Shown here one piece after another: positions 1 to 12,700 of a stretch of DNA of 64,000 nucleotides. The stretch comes from Planococcus citri (taxonomy: Eukaryota > Arthropoda > Insecta > Hemiptera > Pseudococcidae). Each line of letters opens with the position of its first letter. Positions within the stretch are counted from its first letter, which is position 1. The DNA lies in assembly GCF_950023065.1 (NCBI RefSeq), contig NC_088677.1, positions 34,245,230-34,309,229 of the forward strand, written 5' to 3'. The notes under the pieces are model-generated. The model had not been told where the DNA came from, did no database searches, and saw nothing but the letters and a program-made list of their open reading frames with translations. Position numbers and translations under genes: made by a program.

Positions 1-2472
1 ATGGACCCAGCGTATGGATATCATTTGTAAAAATTCTGTTGCTGAGTGGAAACTGAGGGAAATCGATAATTTACTGTTTTTTGGAGTGTAGTTTCTTGCG
101 AAGAATTTCACGGTTGCTCGGAATTATATGTACATAATACGTATTTACTCGTACTTGCATACTTTGTGGAAAATATTTGCGAAGTACGTCTACTCGTATT
201 AGTCGAGTTGCTATAAATTTGGAAATGTGCAGGCTAAAAATGCATATTTTGTCGATCTTTGTTTCGAAATAAAAAAGAAATTATATAATGACTTCATTAC
301 TTAACGAATTGATTGCACGTATAACGACATGTCATCTCTGTAATATTATTAATGAGGGGTCGCGACTTATTGCGTGTTGTAATTTTGACATTTTTATATA
401 CATGAAAAAAAAATACTCGCGGGTTTCTATGATGTATGTATTTCACTATAATATGAACATAGTAACATATTTTCATATTTTTGGGTGACTGGGGGAGGAG
501 GTGACAGAATTTGTTGATTGTAATATGGAGTATAAAATTAGTTGTAACGGAGCACTTGTGAAAATAAAAGTTGAACCGAAGGAGGATTGAAAAAGAGACA
601 GAAAAAGTCTCATTTTTTCAAAATTTTTGAAAATTCAAAGGCCATGAAAAAATTTGAAGGCTTCGACGGATTTTTGGATTTTTTAGAGTAATGAAAAAAT
701 TCTCATGTAAAAGGTTCTAATGAAATTCTGCATGTATGTACAATTGTACAACCTAGGGATTAATCATTCTTTGTGACCCTTTTTGTAGAGTTTAGCGCGG
801 ATTTTTCCAAAATTTACTCTATGGACCAGTAAACAGCTGAAAAGCAAACATCCTACTCCTCATATTTTTGTGCTCCCAAGTCGATTGATACCAGTTTCGA
901 ACCATTCCGTATAGTCCGGCATATGACAATAGGAGTTATTGCACCCCCCCCCCCCGCCGATCCTCCGGGACAACTTTTTTCTTAAAGGGAACATCCTAAG
1001 GAACATTTTAAAGCAAACTTGCTCAAAAAAAAGCTGGCCTTACTTACAAAATGGCGGCCATTTTGATTGACAGGTCAGCCGAAATCGTAGATTTTACGTT
1101 TCAACATAGAACTTGCACGAAATTTTTCAAACCTTACAAAGGTAGATCGAAAGATCATGCAAAAATTTATCACCTGTCAAAATTTCAAGTCCTAAAGTGC
1201 ATTTTTCGATTTCTGGTGAATTTTTGAAAATCCAATTTAGGCTAAAAATGAGGGGGAAAAATCAAAATTCTACCAATTTGACCAAAAAAGCTGAAATTTG
1301 GGATATACCCTATTTTCGACATGCCAAATCGATTGGAAACGGTTTCAACCCGTTTTGAGTAGTTCTGGAGCCTCCAGCAGATTTTTGAAACTCGAAATTC
1401 CCACAAAATTCCATCAAATTGGAGTTGTAAAGCTGAAATTTATTCTACACTCCAATTTTAACACCCTCTGAAGACGACTTCAGGTGGGTTCAAGTCATTT
1501 TAGAGCCTCCAGCGACTTTTTTGAAAATTACTGGAGCCTCCAGTCGATTTTTTAAACTTGAAATTCCCGCAACATTGATTTATCAAATGGAGTTGGCAAG
1601 CTGAAATTTACTTCGCAGACTACATGGTGGTTTCAAATGGTTTTGAAGCTTCCAGCTACTTTTAGGAAATTTTAATTTCTCAAAAAAACGCCATACAACC
1701 TTTCAAAAAGTCGCTGGAGGCTCAAAAACGACTTGAAATTCACCAGCAGTCAACTTCGTAGCGTATTGAAATTAGTTTGCAGAATGAATTTCGACTCTCC
1801 ATCTCAGTTTGATGAAATTTCGGGGCCTCATTAAAAAGGCCGGAGTTCAAATCCAAAATCTTCTCCGGCGAGTAGGTGTGGGTACCATTTTCAACCTTTC
1901 ATATCAATAAGTAGTGGTTTTCAGCAGTTATGGAGCCTCCAGCAGATTTTTGGATTTTATAGTTTTGATAAAAATTCCATAAATTGATCCAAAGGAAAGT
2001 TATCTTCTCTTGAATCGACCATCATTTTTACACTTTCGATCAATTTGAGTCCAAATTTTCAAAATTCGTTTCGTACCGGTCGAAATTCGAAATTTTTTCA
2101 GCGATAGTTTTCGAAAGAAACTGAAAGTTCATCGTTTACGAACTCGTTCACTTGAAAAACTAAAATTTATGTATTTTATATGTGTATCTACCTTTTATTT
2201 CTGAAGCCCAAAACCAGTTGTTTTAGACCTTTTGAGCTAATCTAGAACCTCCCCAGCTGGTATTTTTTTGAATTTTTCACATCTCAAAAAAAAACCAGTT
2301 GTATATTTCCTCCAGGTCCTTTATTTACAGAAGAAAATCGATCACGACCTCTTCAACTCGATCTATTATTTTTTAATGCGATTGAATTTTACGCGAAAAA
2401 TGATTCGGAAACTAGCTGTTGATTTACAATGTGAGTATCAAAACCCCCTCGTTTTTTTTTTTTTTGAAAATC
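1..2472. other. Non-coding DNA with degenerate repeat
   Basis: No exon could be supported here. The stretch from about 1030 to 2070 is an old repeat. It is made of phrases such as 'tttttgaaa', 'gaaattt' and the near-palindrome CTGGAGCCTCCAG (near 1369, 1533 and 1938, with decayed or reverse copies near 1505 and 1700). The same core motif lies in the foldback elements further on, so this is probably a decayed relative. Short open frames in this stretch have no recognisable domain. If the GalNAc-transferase gene starts further upstream, the region is one of its introns. Confidence 0.5.
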
Positions 2473-3876
2473 CAGGGTGTCTAACGGTCCTTCCGGTCCT
2501 TCCAGGTCAGTAAAAGTCCTTCTTTTTGCCTATTGGTCCTTCTTTTTCAAAAAGTCCTTCAAAAGTCCTTCTTTTTACCCGAAGGTCCTTCTTTTTTCCG
2601 AATTTTCTAATAATTCGGTCATTTAATAAAAATTAGGAATGGTGTTCTTTTACGTCTCATATTGTATCAATTTTCCACAGCTTTCGCCCTCGCTTCGCTC
2701 GGGCTAGATCATTTTTCTTTTCTTTTCTCTGACCGAAGTTGAAGCGTAGAAAAATATGACTCCTCAAATCAAAAGTAAATAATGCTGTTTTACTACTCAG
2801 GAATTGTGAATTTTCGAAAGCTTTTGCCCTCGCTTCGCTCGGGCATTTATTCATATTTTCAACTATGATAAATAGTTGAATACCTATGAAATTTTCTGAA
2901 AACTTTTTTTTGTAAATTTTGAAGCTATGAAAATCAACTTTTTACGTAAGAAATGATGTTTTACGTTTTGAATTATCAATTTTTCACAGCTTTCACCCTC
3001 GCTTCGCTAGGTCAGATTGCAATTCTGCTACAACAATTTTCAAAAATTTCCTAGAATGGAAAAATCAACTCGAGAAATTCCAAAAACATAATCGAATCAA
3101 TAAAAAATTCAAATAAATTTTTTATACAACGTTTTTGTTTCCAACTTCCCTTTTTAAAAAATGGTTCGAACCACATCCGGCCAATTCTTTGGAAAAAATC
3201 TTGGTGTGGAAGGGGGAGGGGGGAGTTTGGAGTAAAAAATTGGGAAAATCTAGCGAGAAAAATTGAAAGAATGTCTCAGTCTCACCCCCTCTCCATCTCC
3301 CACCACGCATCGTTTCGTCACGCCTCTGAAAATAAAATGTATAATGTTTTGTGTGGAAAGTTTTTTGCTCAGCTCTTTTTTATTAAATTAAAAATTTTTT
3401 CAGTCACTTTTTTGATTAGTTTTTGGTTAATAAAGTTATTTTTTTGAGAAAAATTTGAGTATATCATCCCTGATATTAAAATTGTTCATCAAAGTAGTTT
3501 CCCTTACTCAATTTTGATGTCTAAAAAGTAAGCGAGGGTATGTGAGGCGTGACAAAATATAACTTGAAAATATGTGGGATTAGAAAAAAAATGAAAAAAA
3601 CAGGAAAAAAGTACGAAATTTTGTTTTTTGGATTTGGTATATGTAGTCATTAGACGAGAAATTTATCAGGTCTATTTTGAATACATATTTTTAATTTTTT
3701 TGTTTCTTTTAAAAATTATAAATTTTCAAAGTTTTTTTTGGCAATTTTGTAAAAATGAATGAGGGGAGGGGGGTCAGTAGGTGCATTTTTGATTTTAAAA
3801 ATGTCCTTCCAAGAGGTCCTTCCAAGGTCCTTCAAAAGTCCTTCTTTTTAGTTTTCAGATTTTGTTAGACACCCTG
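2473..3876. mobile_element. Non-autonomous hAT-like DNA transposon
   Basis: A 1.4 kb block is bounded by perfect 13-base inverted ends: CAGGGTGTCTAAC at 2473-2485 and GTTAGACACCCTG at 3864-3876. Ends beginning CAGGG with a TG..C..AAC pattern are typical of hAT elements. The expected 8-base target duplication is not clear (tgaaaatc on the left, aaatcaga on the right). No transposase is encoded. Both subterminal regions carry GGTCCTTC/AAGTCCTTC tandem units in the same orientation (2486-2600 and 3806-3846). Inside are two exact copies of the palindrome-like GCCCTCGCTTCGCTCGGGC (2686-2704 and 2826-2844) and a decayed one near 2994-3010. The hAT assignment is inference from the ends only. Confidence 0.6.
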
Positions 3877-6711
3877 AAATCAGATCTTTTTTGATTTCTA
3901 TTTTATTCCCTTCATACAAAAATTTTCAAAATTTATTCATCGCATTACTACCTACTAAAGTTTGAGCTGTAAACATCGCTACTAAAAAAAAGAAGAAATT
4001 CGTTTTTGTTTTTTTTTTTGGTGAACGCAGATCGATCTGAGGAGTGTTGCAATTTAAAGTGGAAGTGAAATTTCCCACCAAGTGTAAATAAAGGCCACCC
4101 TATTATGTGTACGCATCACCGCCTTCTAATACAGCACACAGACACAGACACACGCATCATGCTCGACAAAATAAATAAGTTGGCATTTAATTAAATGCTC
4201 AACACTTTTACCCATTTTATACACTATAAACATTTTAAAGCGTCGTAATTTATGCGTAAAATTTCCATTTACCGAGATCATGAATTTGTTCATTCGTGTT
4301 TTGTACGAGTATGTATGTTTTAGAGAAACTCGCGCGCGCATTTGTAATCCTTTACGTGTAATGGCGTGATTTAAGAATCTAATACCCTCGTATATGGTAT
4401 ATATTTTAATTTACCTCTTCGTGCATTCGAGTTCGACTATAGAATTGAGAAAATTGTATAAAATTCGTTGACGGTGTATGTATAAGGCTGTATTACATTA
4501 CCTATACTGGTATCATATGTATGTTTTGATGAACGATATGCTCGCACCCAAAACTCGGTATATTGATTCAATTTAGCCATAATTTTAGAAACTCGAGCAC
4601 ACAGCACTCGATTCACAGCTCATTAGTTTAATCCGTATATTTTATAAAATATCTAAACTTCACGCTAAGGCAGGCGTATTGTTCAAATATATGCCTCTGT
4701 ATACTATTAACACAACTTCTACGACTCGACGTGGTGGAAAAATGGCCCATGTATTATATACCTAACACAACTACGCCGAATAATTTATTACCTCGAGCCT
4801 GCTTCCAGCATCTTTATAATTTTTATCCAATTAAGAAATCTTCGCCGAAAAAGCACCGAGTAAAATATTCGCGAACACGAAACGCGAGCTCGTACCTCCT
4901 ATTTAGAGACGATATACGCGAGTGAGGTAGGATAGGAGGAACGGAGAAGGCGCATGAATCGGAATTACAAGAATTGTTCGAGTAACATTATCTACGAAAA
5001 TTTTCTGCTTGTTTCTTTTATTCTTACCCCTATTGTCGAAAAGTTCAAAAGAAGAACAAAGTTTTAAACATCTCGCTTTCTAAAACTTATACCAACGTAA
5101 CGCCACCCTTGACTTTAAAATCATCTGATAGCGAAACTTTTTCATAAACATATCTTTTCATATGGATTTCTTATTATAATAAAGGCAAAAAAATCCTCGC
5201 CAAATAACACAAAACTTATACTTTCTTTGCATAACAAGTTATAAAACAAATTTTCCAACTGTACGATGTATTTTTTTCTTTCTTCGAGTATGCGGTATAC
5301 CGCACTCGCTGCCTCTCCTCATGATATGTCTTTTTTCCTTTTGACGGTATAATTTGTTTGGCTTATTTTAGAATGGAAATTATAGTCGAAAACAAAATTA
5401 GTATTTGGGAATAAATTTACCAAATGTTTAACGCTCGAATGAAACGATAGAATCTGTATAATTATTTCATGGAGGAAATTGGGGTACACCAAAATTAAAT
5501 ATTTTTTTGTAGGGTCGGCCGATGAAGGGTAACTTGAAATTTGAATTCGGACCTTGAAGCGAACTAATGGAAGTTCTCCTTTTTTCGTTGATGCCTTCAC
5601 CAGACATTTTTCTCAAAAATACCTAATCTGTCAGTGAAATCATTTTTTTATATTTATTTTTCTTTTTAGATTAAGGTAAATCACCATTAGTGGAATAAGA
5701 GCCAAAATTTCATTCTTTCTCCAATTGCGGAAATACTATGGAAGCTTTTTGTCCCCCGATTGAATTAAAATACACTTTGAACTTTCTCATTCAAGGATTC
5801 TTGTTTGATTTTGCTAAAAGATACATTTGAAGATGTGATTTATTTTTTTGAAAAATAGTTCTTTTTAATCTAACAACGGACAAAAAATTTCATTTTCCAA
5901 TACTTAGAGGTCATTTTTAATTTTTTTTTTTTTTTTTTTTCATAATTATGTTAAAAATGGAATAAAAGTTAGATATTTTCGTTTTATGAAAAATAAAATC
6001 CAAAGAATGGCGTGCTAATACATACAAAACTGGTACAAATTCTCTTGCCATCGATTTTCATTTTCAGGCCCCTGATTTACCTCAGTAGCTCAGTAGGTGC
6101 ATACTGAAAAATTATCATCATTGGGAGCTTACGTCTGAGAAGTTTGTGAAGTGTTTCAATTTCAAATGCAGACATACCTTACCTAGATATTATCTTTTCA
6201 GCTTCCTTTCCTTGAATAGGTACACTGGCAGTAATAGTAATAATTGCATTGTCCTATTCTACGTATACATGGAAAGTGATGTTTCCCTCAAATGTTTCAT
6301 GAAGAAAAACAAGTAAAAAGATACCATACGTAGATGTCAGCTACTCACAATATCTATACCATTACATTATCGACGATGTTACGACGAAAGACGTGGTAAA
6401 TTTGAACTCATCGCGTCGCTCGTACGATGTCTAATACGTATAATAAATCACTCAAAAAATATCCCTATTTTCATGGTTACTAGTTTTGATAACCGTTAAT
6501 ATAACTTGAACGAGTACCGGTGGCTCATGAGACTTATAAACATGACAATTACTATTATCAAATGATCATCGTGATATTTAGTCCTTCAAATAAGACTCAT
6601 CGCGGTGTCATTTAAATAAATAATCCATTCGGATTAATAACGTGAATTTGCAGCTTCGTTGATTATAATACCTTTTACCTATACTAATGTGATTACATGT
6701 TCTATTTATAG
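3877..6711. other. Non-coding DNA, no gene seen
   Basis: AT-rich sequence with poly-T tracts (for example 5921-5940) and short CA-type simple sequence near 4131-4155. No exon with a recognisable domain was found on either strand. It probably lies in the intron upstream of the first visible GalNAc-transferase exon. Confidence 0.5.
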
Positions 6712-9700
6712 GTGCAAAGAACCTGGTCGGTATTTGAAAAATTTACCTGCAACCTCCGTAATTATTTGTTTCCACAATGAAGCTTGGTCAGTTTTACTGC
6801 GAACTGTGCATTCCGTGATTGAACGATCTCCTGCGCATCTTTTGAAAGAAATTATTCTAGTCGACGATTATTCTTCTATGCGTAAGTAGAGTTTAGATAT
6901 TTTATTTCAAGATTTGATTTGGTACTTGATCAAGTGTACTACGTATGAGAAATTTTACTGATTTGCGCTCTTGAGAGATTTGTACCTATTTGTGATATTC
7001 ATCCAACTTCGAGTTTCATTTATAATTGAATTTTCATTTATGAATATGTAATCTCAATTCTAATACGAAACATGGGAAGGGCGAATTATGGTGACGAAGG
7101 TTTTGATTTAAAAAATAAAGTAAAATACGCATATTTGAAACATTTTCTTCCAGTCCATCACATTGCTCAATGCTTATTGATGCACTAAATGGATGATGTT
7201 ATGATATTTCATGAGAGTATTACTGTAATCAGTTGAAGATATTATTGAAGATGTCAGATGTGCAACACAATGAAACACATGATTACTTCCTCAGATATAA
7301 TTATAAAAATCAAACAAAAAACTACAAAATAAAAATGCTACTCCTCATATCTACGACAAATAACTACAAAATAAAAATGCTACTCCTCATCTCATATCTA
7401 CGACAAATAACTGAAATCTTTTTTCAACTTCTAAAAAAAAAATCTTATTTACGTAATTCGTACTGTTGAATTATTGAGTGTCGACGAACTGCTGCCTTCT
7501 GTACAGTGTACTACAGTAGTAGTAGCCTAAGTACATTGTATTGACAAACTTTCTTACCATCTGTAAGATGACTTTTTTAAACTCTATCTTAGGTTTTTTA
7601 TCGAATTCGTCGTGTAATGTATTTATCGGCGTTGCTTCTCGTATCTTTAGATTACTCGTCGTATATTCGAAGTTTTCGTTAACGCTGCTCACTGTTGTCG
7701 ATCTCCATTTGTTGTCGATTCTGAATTTCGGAAGTGTCGTTCTGTTCTGATAGAATGGAATAATAATTTGCTTTCTCGATCTTCCGCTTCGTTCTACGAC
7801 TCTAATTCCATTATTCGTCATATCGATAATCGCGGATAGGTCTCGTAATAGGGACCTCCCAATAATCATTTGGGAAGTCAAGTCTTTAGTTACTAAAACC
7901 TCAATTCGATAACGACTCCGCGGTTTCTCCTGCGTTGCAAAAGAAAATTCCAGCGCCGATCTTCTCGTGATTTCAGGATGGGTTTTTCCAGCAGCCAATA
8001 AAAATCTTTCGCCTAAATTCGTCGATTTTTCATATTTTCGAAGGAACGGATGTCGGGCAACGATCAAATTATAATGTGATTCGTCTATCATTACGTAAGG
8101 GCACCCGGAATCTACTAACGCGACTGTTTCAATCCTTCCAAACAAGAGTAATAATATATTTGGCTTGACGTCTGGGGTGCGGCGCTTGAATGATATTATC
8201 TTGAAAGTGCCGTTCTCGACTGGATTTCTCTGAATCTGAAAAGAGAAAATCAAATTTTCAACATCAAAAGATCACATAGTAATTTCAAACTTTTCAAAAC
8301 TAACTAGGCCTAAATTGTTGAAAATATTCATGTGTTGAATATTCAAGCAATGACGATCGAATATTGGTAGAAAGCTTTTATGAGTGTGATGCACTTGTCA
8401 TATTTGAATCGCGTAGGTGAGATACCAATTAACTGAGTGAAAATTAATACTGTAAAGTAAAACGTCATAGTCATACCTTTGATTCCATGGTCATATCTTC
8501 AACTCGTCCAGAAATCGTTCAACAATAGGGATCGAATTCGAATAACTAATACAAGTCCCTACTAACGAAACGAATTACCTATCTCCGGATATCGATATCG
8601 AGAAAAGCAGTGAAGGTTTCTGAGGGACCATACTACTCACAAACAATAATTCACAATAAATGATTGTCAAATTTTGTCGAATTTCATGGTAGATTGAAAA
8701 GGTTCTTATCGCTGGTTTTGCAGGGGTGCCAACGTTATGCGTATGCTTGATCTAGAAGACTAGAACCTAAACAGTGAGGGGAGGAGATTGAAGAGATAAG
8801 ACGACCGACGGGACGACGCAGTATAACGTTGACTTTTTTTGTTTCTTTCCTCTTGTGTATTTCTGATCTGATCTACGCTACCACTACCAGTACGCTACCA
8901 CTACCACTATAAATAATACCTGCGACTTGCGGCTGCATCGTATAACTTGAAGTTGAAAGGAAAATTACGTAGATTCGACTGTTCTATGGGATATTTTTTC
9001 TTGGAAGAGACCTTCTTTATCTTCAACGAAATAAAGTTAGATCGAAAGAGCATGTGATGTGATGGGAGCTCTATTACCAAAATTATTCTAAGTTCTGATT
9101 TTTGAGAAATTTTTAAAAAATCGTAAAAATTCAACAAACCTGCTATCAAGTATGGCTTTTCAACTTTTTTATCTTATTTTTTTCAAAAATTCAAACTGAA
9201 ATAAATTAGTGAGAATGGTCAATGGTCATTTAGCCTCAACCCTCAACTCAACATTCCCAACTCTAAAACGATCATACTGTTCAAGCGTGAAATCTTATAA
9301 TAATTATAATGCTCGTTTTTCACAATTTTCCAAGAAAAGTTCATGGCTTGTGCTTGGTTTTTAAAAGTGTGTGACTCGTATCTCACATTTATGGACTTGA
9401 ATCAATTTTTATTGTCTCAATTTCATAATACATATACAGTAGGAGCATTAGCATGAATACCAACTTCAAAGTTTTTGTGAAAGCGTCTACCAAATGGATT
9501 TCAGACGGTTCATCAGAGCTTACTGATTGAAAATAACGACCAATTTTCGATTTTATTGGACCATTTATCACAAAGTAAACAGAAACATTTTCTCGGTCGA
9601 TGTAACGTTCAAAAACATTTTGTACATGTTTATTTGTCGCGGTGTGTTTTTTTTTTCAACAAAAAATGAACAACTTTTACTTAGCAACAAATGTGTTTCT

Positions 9701-12700
9701 TGCTTTTCGCCCTTTTTCGTTCATGTACCAGAATAATATCTCGAATTGAAAACAAGATCTCAGTGTGTAAAAATATAATAAATTTCGATACACCTGTTCG
9801 GAAACTTCTCTTGCATGACGTCAGCTACGAGTTTGAAATCGTGAGTTGAAAAATTCTGTTTTTTTTTCACCTACCTTTGGCAAACTCAAATGCTACGTAG
9901 CTTTTCACCGATTCCGATCGTGAAAGTGTGTAATCCTACTCCTAGCAGGTTGGAAAATTTTCTCGCATTTGTTCCGGTATCAATGTGTATGTATACCTTC
10001 TACGTTTACAAACTTACGTCATATGTGGTGAAAATTGTCAAAAAGTTTCACCCCAAACAAGCCTAAAAATTTTACAATTCAGTAATCAAAGGATACATTC
10101 ATCTATACAAATGAACGTATACTTAGGTACCTGCCTACCTATACTTGGGAAATCTTTTTGAAAATTTATGACATTCTTTACAAGTATTGTTGGGATGAAA
10201 CTAATGTGTTTTATGGTAATACCTAGCGACTTTGATAAGTTTCAAACACTGAAGAAACATTCGACCTGGAATTATACGTAGGTTTCTTATCCCCTAACGA
10301 ACGTATCTATCTACAATATACACATACACGTTGTATAAGAATTCAAGAGGAAGTAAAGTTGCAGTTGGAGTATGTTAGCATAGTTGAAAAAGTTTAGCTT
10401 ATAAACAATAAAGTACACAGGTGGAAGAAAAATACTTGCTACTAAACGTGGGTATTTTTGGGAAGGTACCTGAAGCGTTTGAAGTATTTTTTTTTTTTTT
10501 TTTTTTTAACTAAGATTTTTATTGATTGAATCTGATTTCATTGGTAAAATAAAAATAGATGAAAGTATTTCGCGGGTTTTCAGTGCTCGACCAAAAACGT
10601 ATCTGTGAAAATGATATTTAGCAATTTTCCATCGTTCGTACAAATATATCTCGACATTACACGTATACGAGTATATTGGATACACTTAGTTATACCCCAC
10701 ATAGGTATCCTCTGTATAGTTCCTATTGCTACCTATCTAATGTATCTACCCTATACTACGTTTACTCACATTATACGAATATGATCCAAATATCGATATA
10801 TTTTCTTAATGGAGCTAGTTTAAAGCATATCTCTCTCTATACGTACGCTCCGTACGTAGTATAATCTGCGCTGGAAATAGAGAGTAAGTATAGGTATTGA
10901 ATATAAAATGAACTAAAATATACATTTTATGCGTGCTAAAGTGAGCAAGCAGGAGGAGGAGTCGTCATTGGAAGATACTGAAAAGCGTTAAACGGAAAAG
11001 TGTTTATTGTCGGGTACGAATTGTTGGCATTTTGCCTTTCAGTCAGTTTGTATTTGTAGTATTGTTTCGAAGGGTAGTGTGAAAAAAGCGCTTGTCGAGC
11101 CTTTTCTTTTCCCACGTATACCATACCAGTAGACTATAATGGCGGATTCGGATTTTATATAATTTTTGACGAGTTATTCCGATACCCTACGCTTTTCTCA
11201 TAGCGAGAGTTTATCGGATGTACACATTGATGAAGGGTTTCATTCCATACGATATATACCTATACGTGGTGTAAATTAGCATTCAATTTTCCAGCGAGGG
11301 ATGAAAATTTCAACTTGAAAAAGTTGCGTTGTGTTGGTGGAAATATATTACAGGTACCCGAATCCAAATTACGAATTCGAATTACCATCGTGGTATCGTG
11401 ATAAGCGCAACCTTCTTTATTGTGAAAAAATACGCGTTAGGTTGTAATGTACGAATTATTTATAAATGCATATATTTTATACGTTTTAGAGCGTGGTGTA
11501 TCAAGGATGTAATTATTTTCTCATTTGTAATTACCTACGCTCCGGCTCATTTGTTCACTTCATTTCCGCACTTGCTGTATTGAGATTTTTTCACCTGTCG
11601 ATACAGCGGCGTTGTGTTTCAGTTTCCAACTTTCTGGGATGGAAATTTTTTTGAAATGAGTGGTATATGTTCCTAACCTACTTGTATTTTTTGGCCTTGA
11701 TGGTAGTCAGAGGATTACATTTTATGAGAACAGGTACCCCTCAGATTGAAAGCAGTGTCTGATTCAATCACAGATCCTTACTTGGGTCTGAAAACACCCA
11801 CTGATTGAAAACCGTGTCCGATTCATCCACAAGCTTTGGTCTGAGAACACCTCCTGTTTGAAAACTGTTTGACTTAACCGCAGGTCCTTACTTGGGTCTA
11901 AAAACACCCACTGATTGAAAACACCCGCCGCCCCTCCCCAAAACCCTAAATTTTTAGCTGCTCAACTTCAATTTTTGGATTTTTGGCGAACGTTTGAAAA
12001 TTCAAAATTGACTGTTTTTGGTGATTTATACTTTTTTTTAAAAAAGTAAGTACTTATTCTGTAAAAATGATCAAAATAAGTCCTAAAACCGATATTAATT
12101 CCCCAAATCCAAATTTCACCATTTCCAGCCGTTCTGGAGCCTCCAGCACGATTTTTCAATTTCTCCAAAATTTTGAATATGCTCCAGAAAGCGTGAATAT
12201 GAAGTTGGGCTGCTAAAAATCGAGTTGTGTGCTATATTCTACCTGTTTTTGAGCAGATTCTGGAGGAGACATCTCAAGATGATGTTATGGTCATTGTATG
12301 ACATGATAAAACACGAGAAATTCAGAAAATCGCGCTGGAGGCTCCAAAAACGGCTCGAAAAAGCGAAATTCGAAGGGGGGTGGTTCTGAACTCGATACAG
12401 CGATTCGTGCCAATTTCCAAAATTCCCTCGCAAACATGAAACTTTTGATTTTTTGGATATTTTTATTATGAACTCTTGAGGTGTCACTCCCAAAATCGGC
12501 TCAAATGTGGATAAACTCGTTAAACAGCTCGAGTATAACCTACAACTCAATTTTTAGCTGCCCTACTTCATATTCACGCTTTCTGGAGCATATTCAAAAT
12601 TATTCTGGAGAAATTGAAAAATCGCGCTGGAGGCTCCAGAATGGCTGGAAATGGTGAAATTTGGATTTGGGGAATTACTATCAGTTTTAAGACTTATTTG

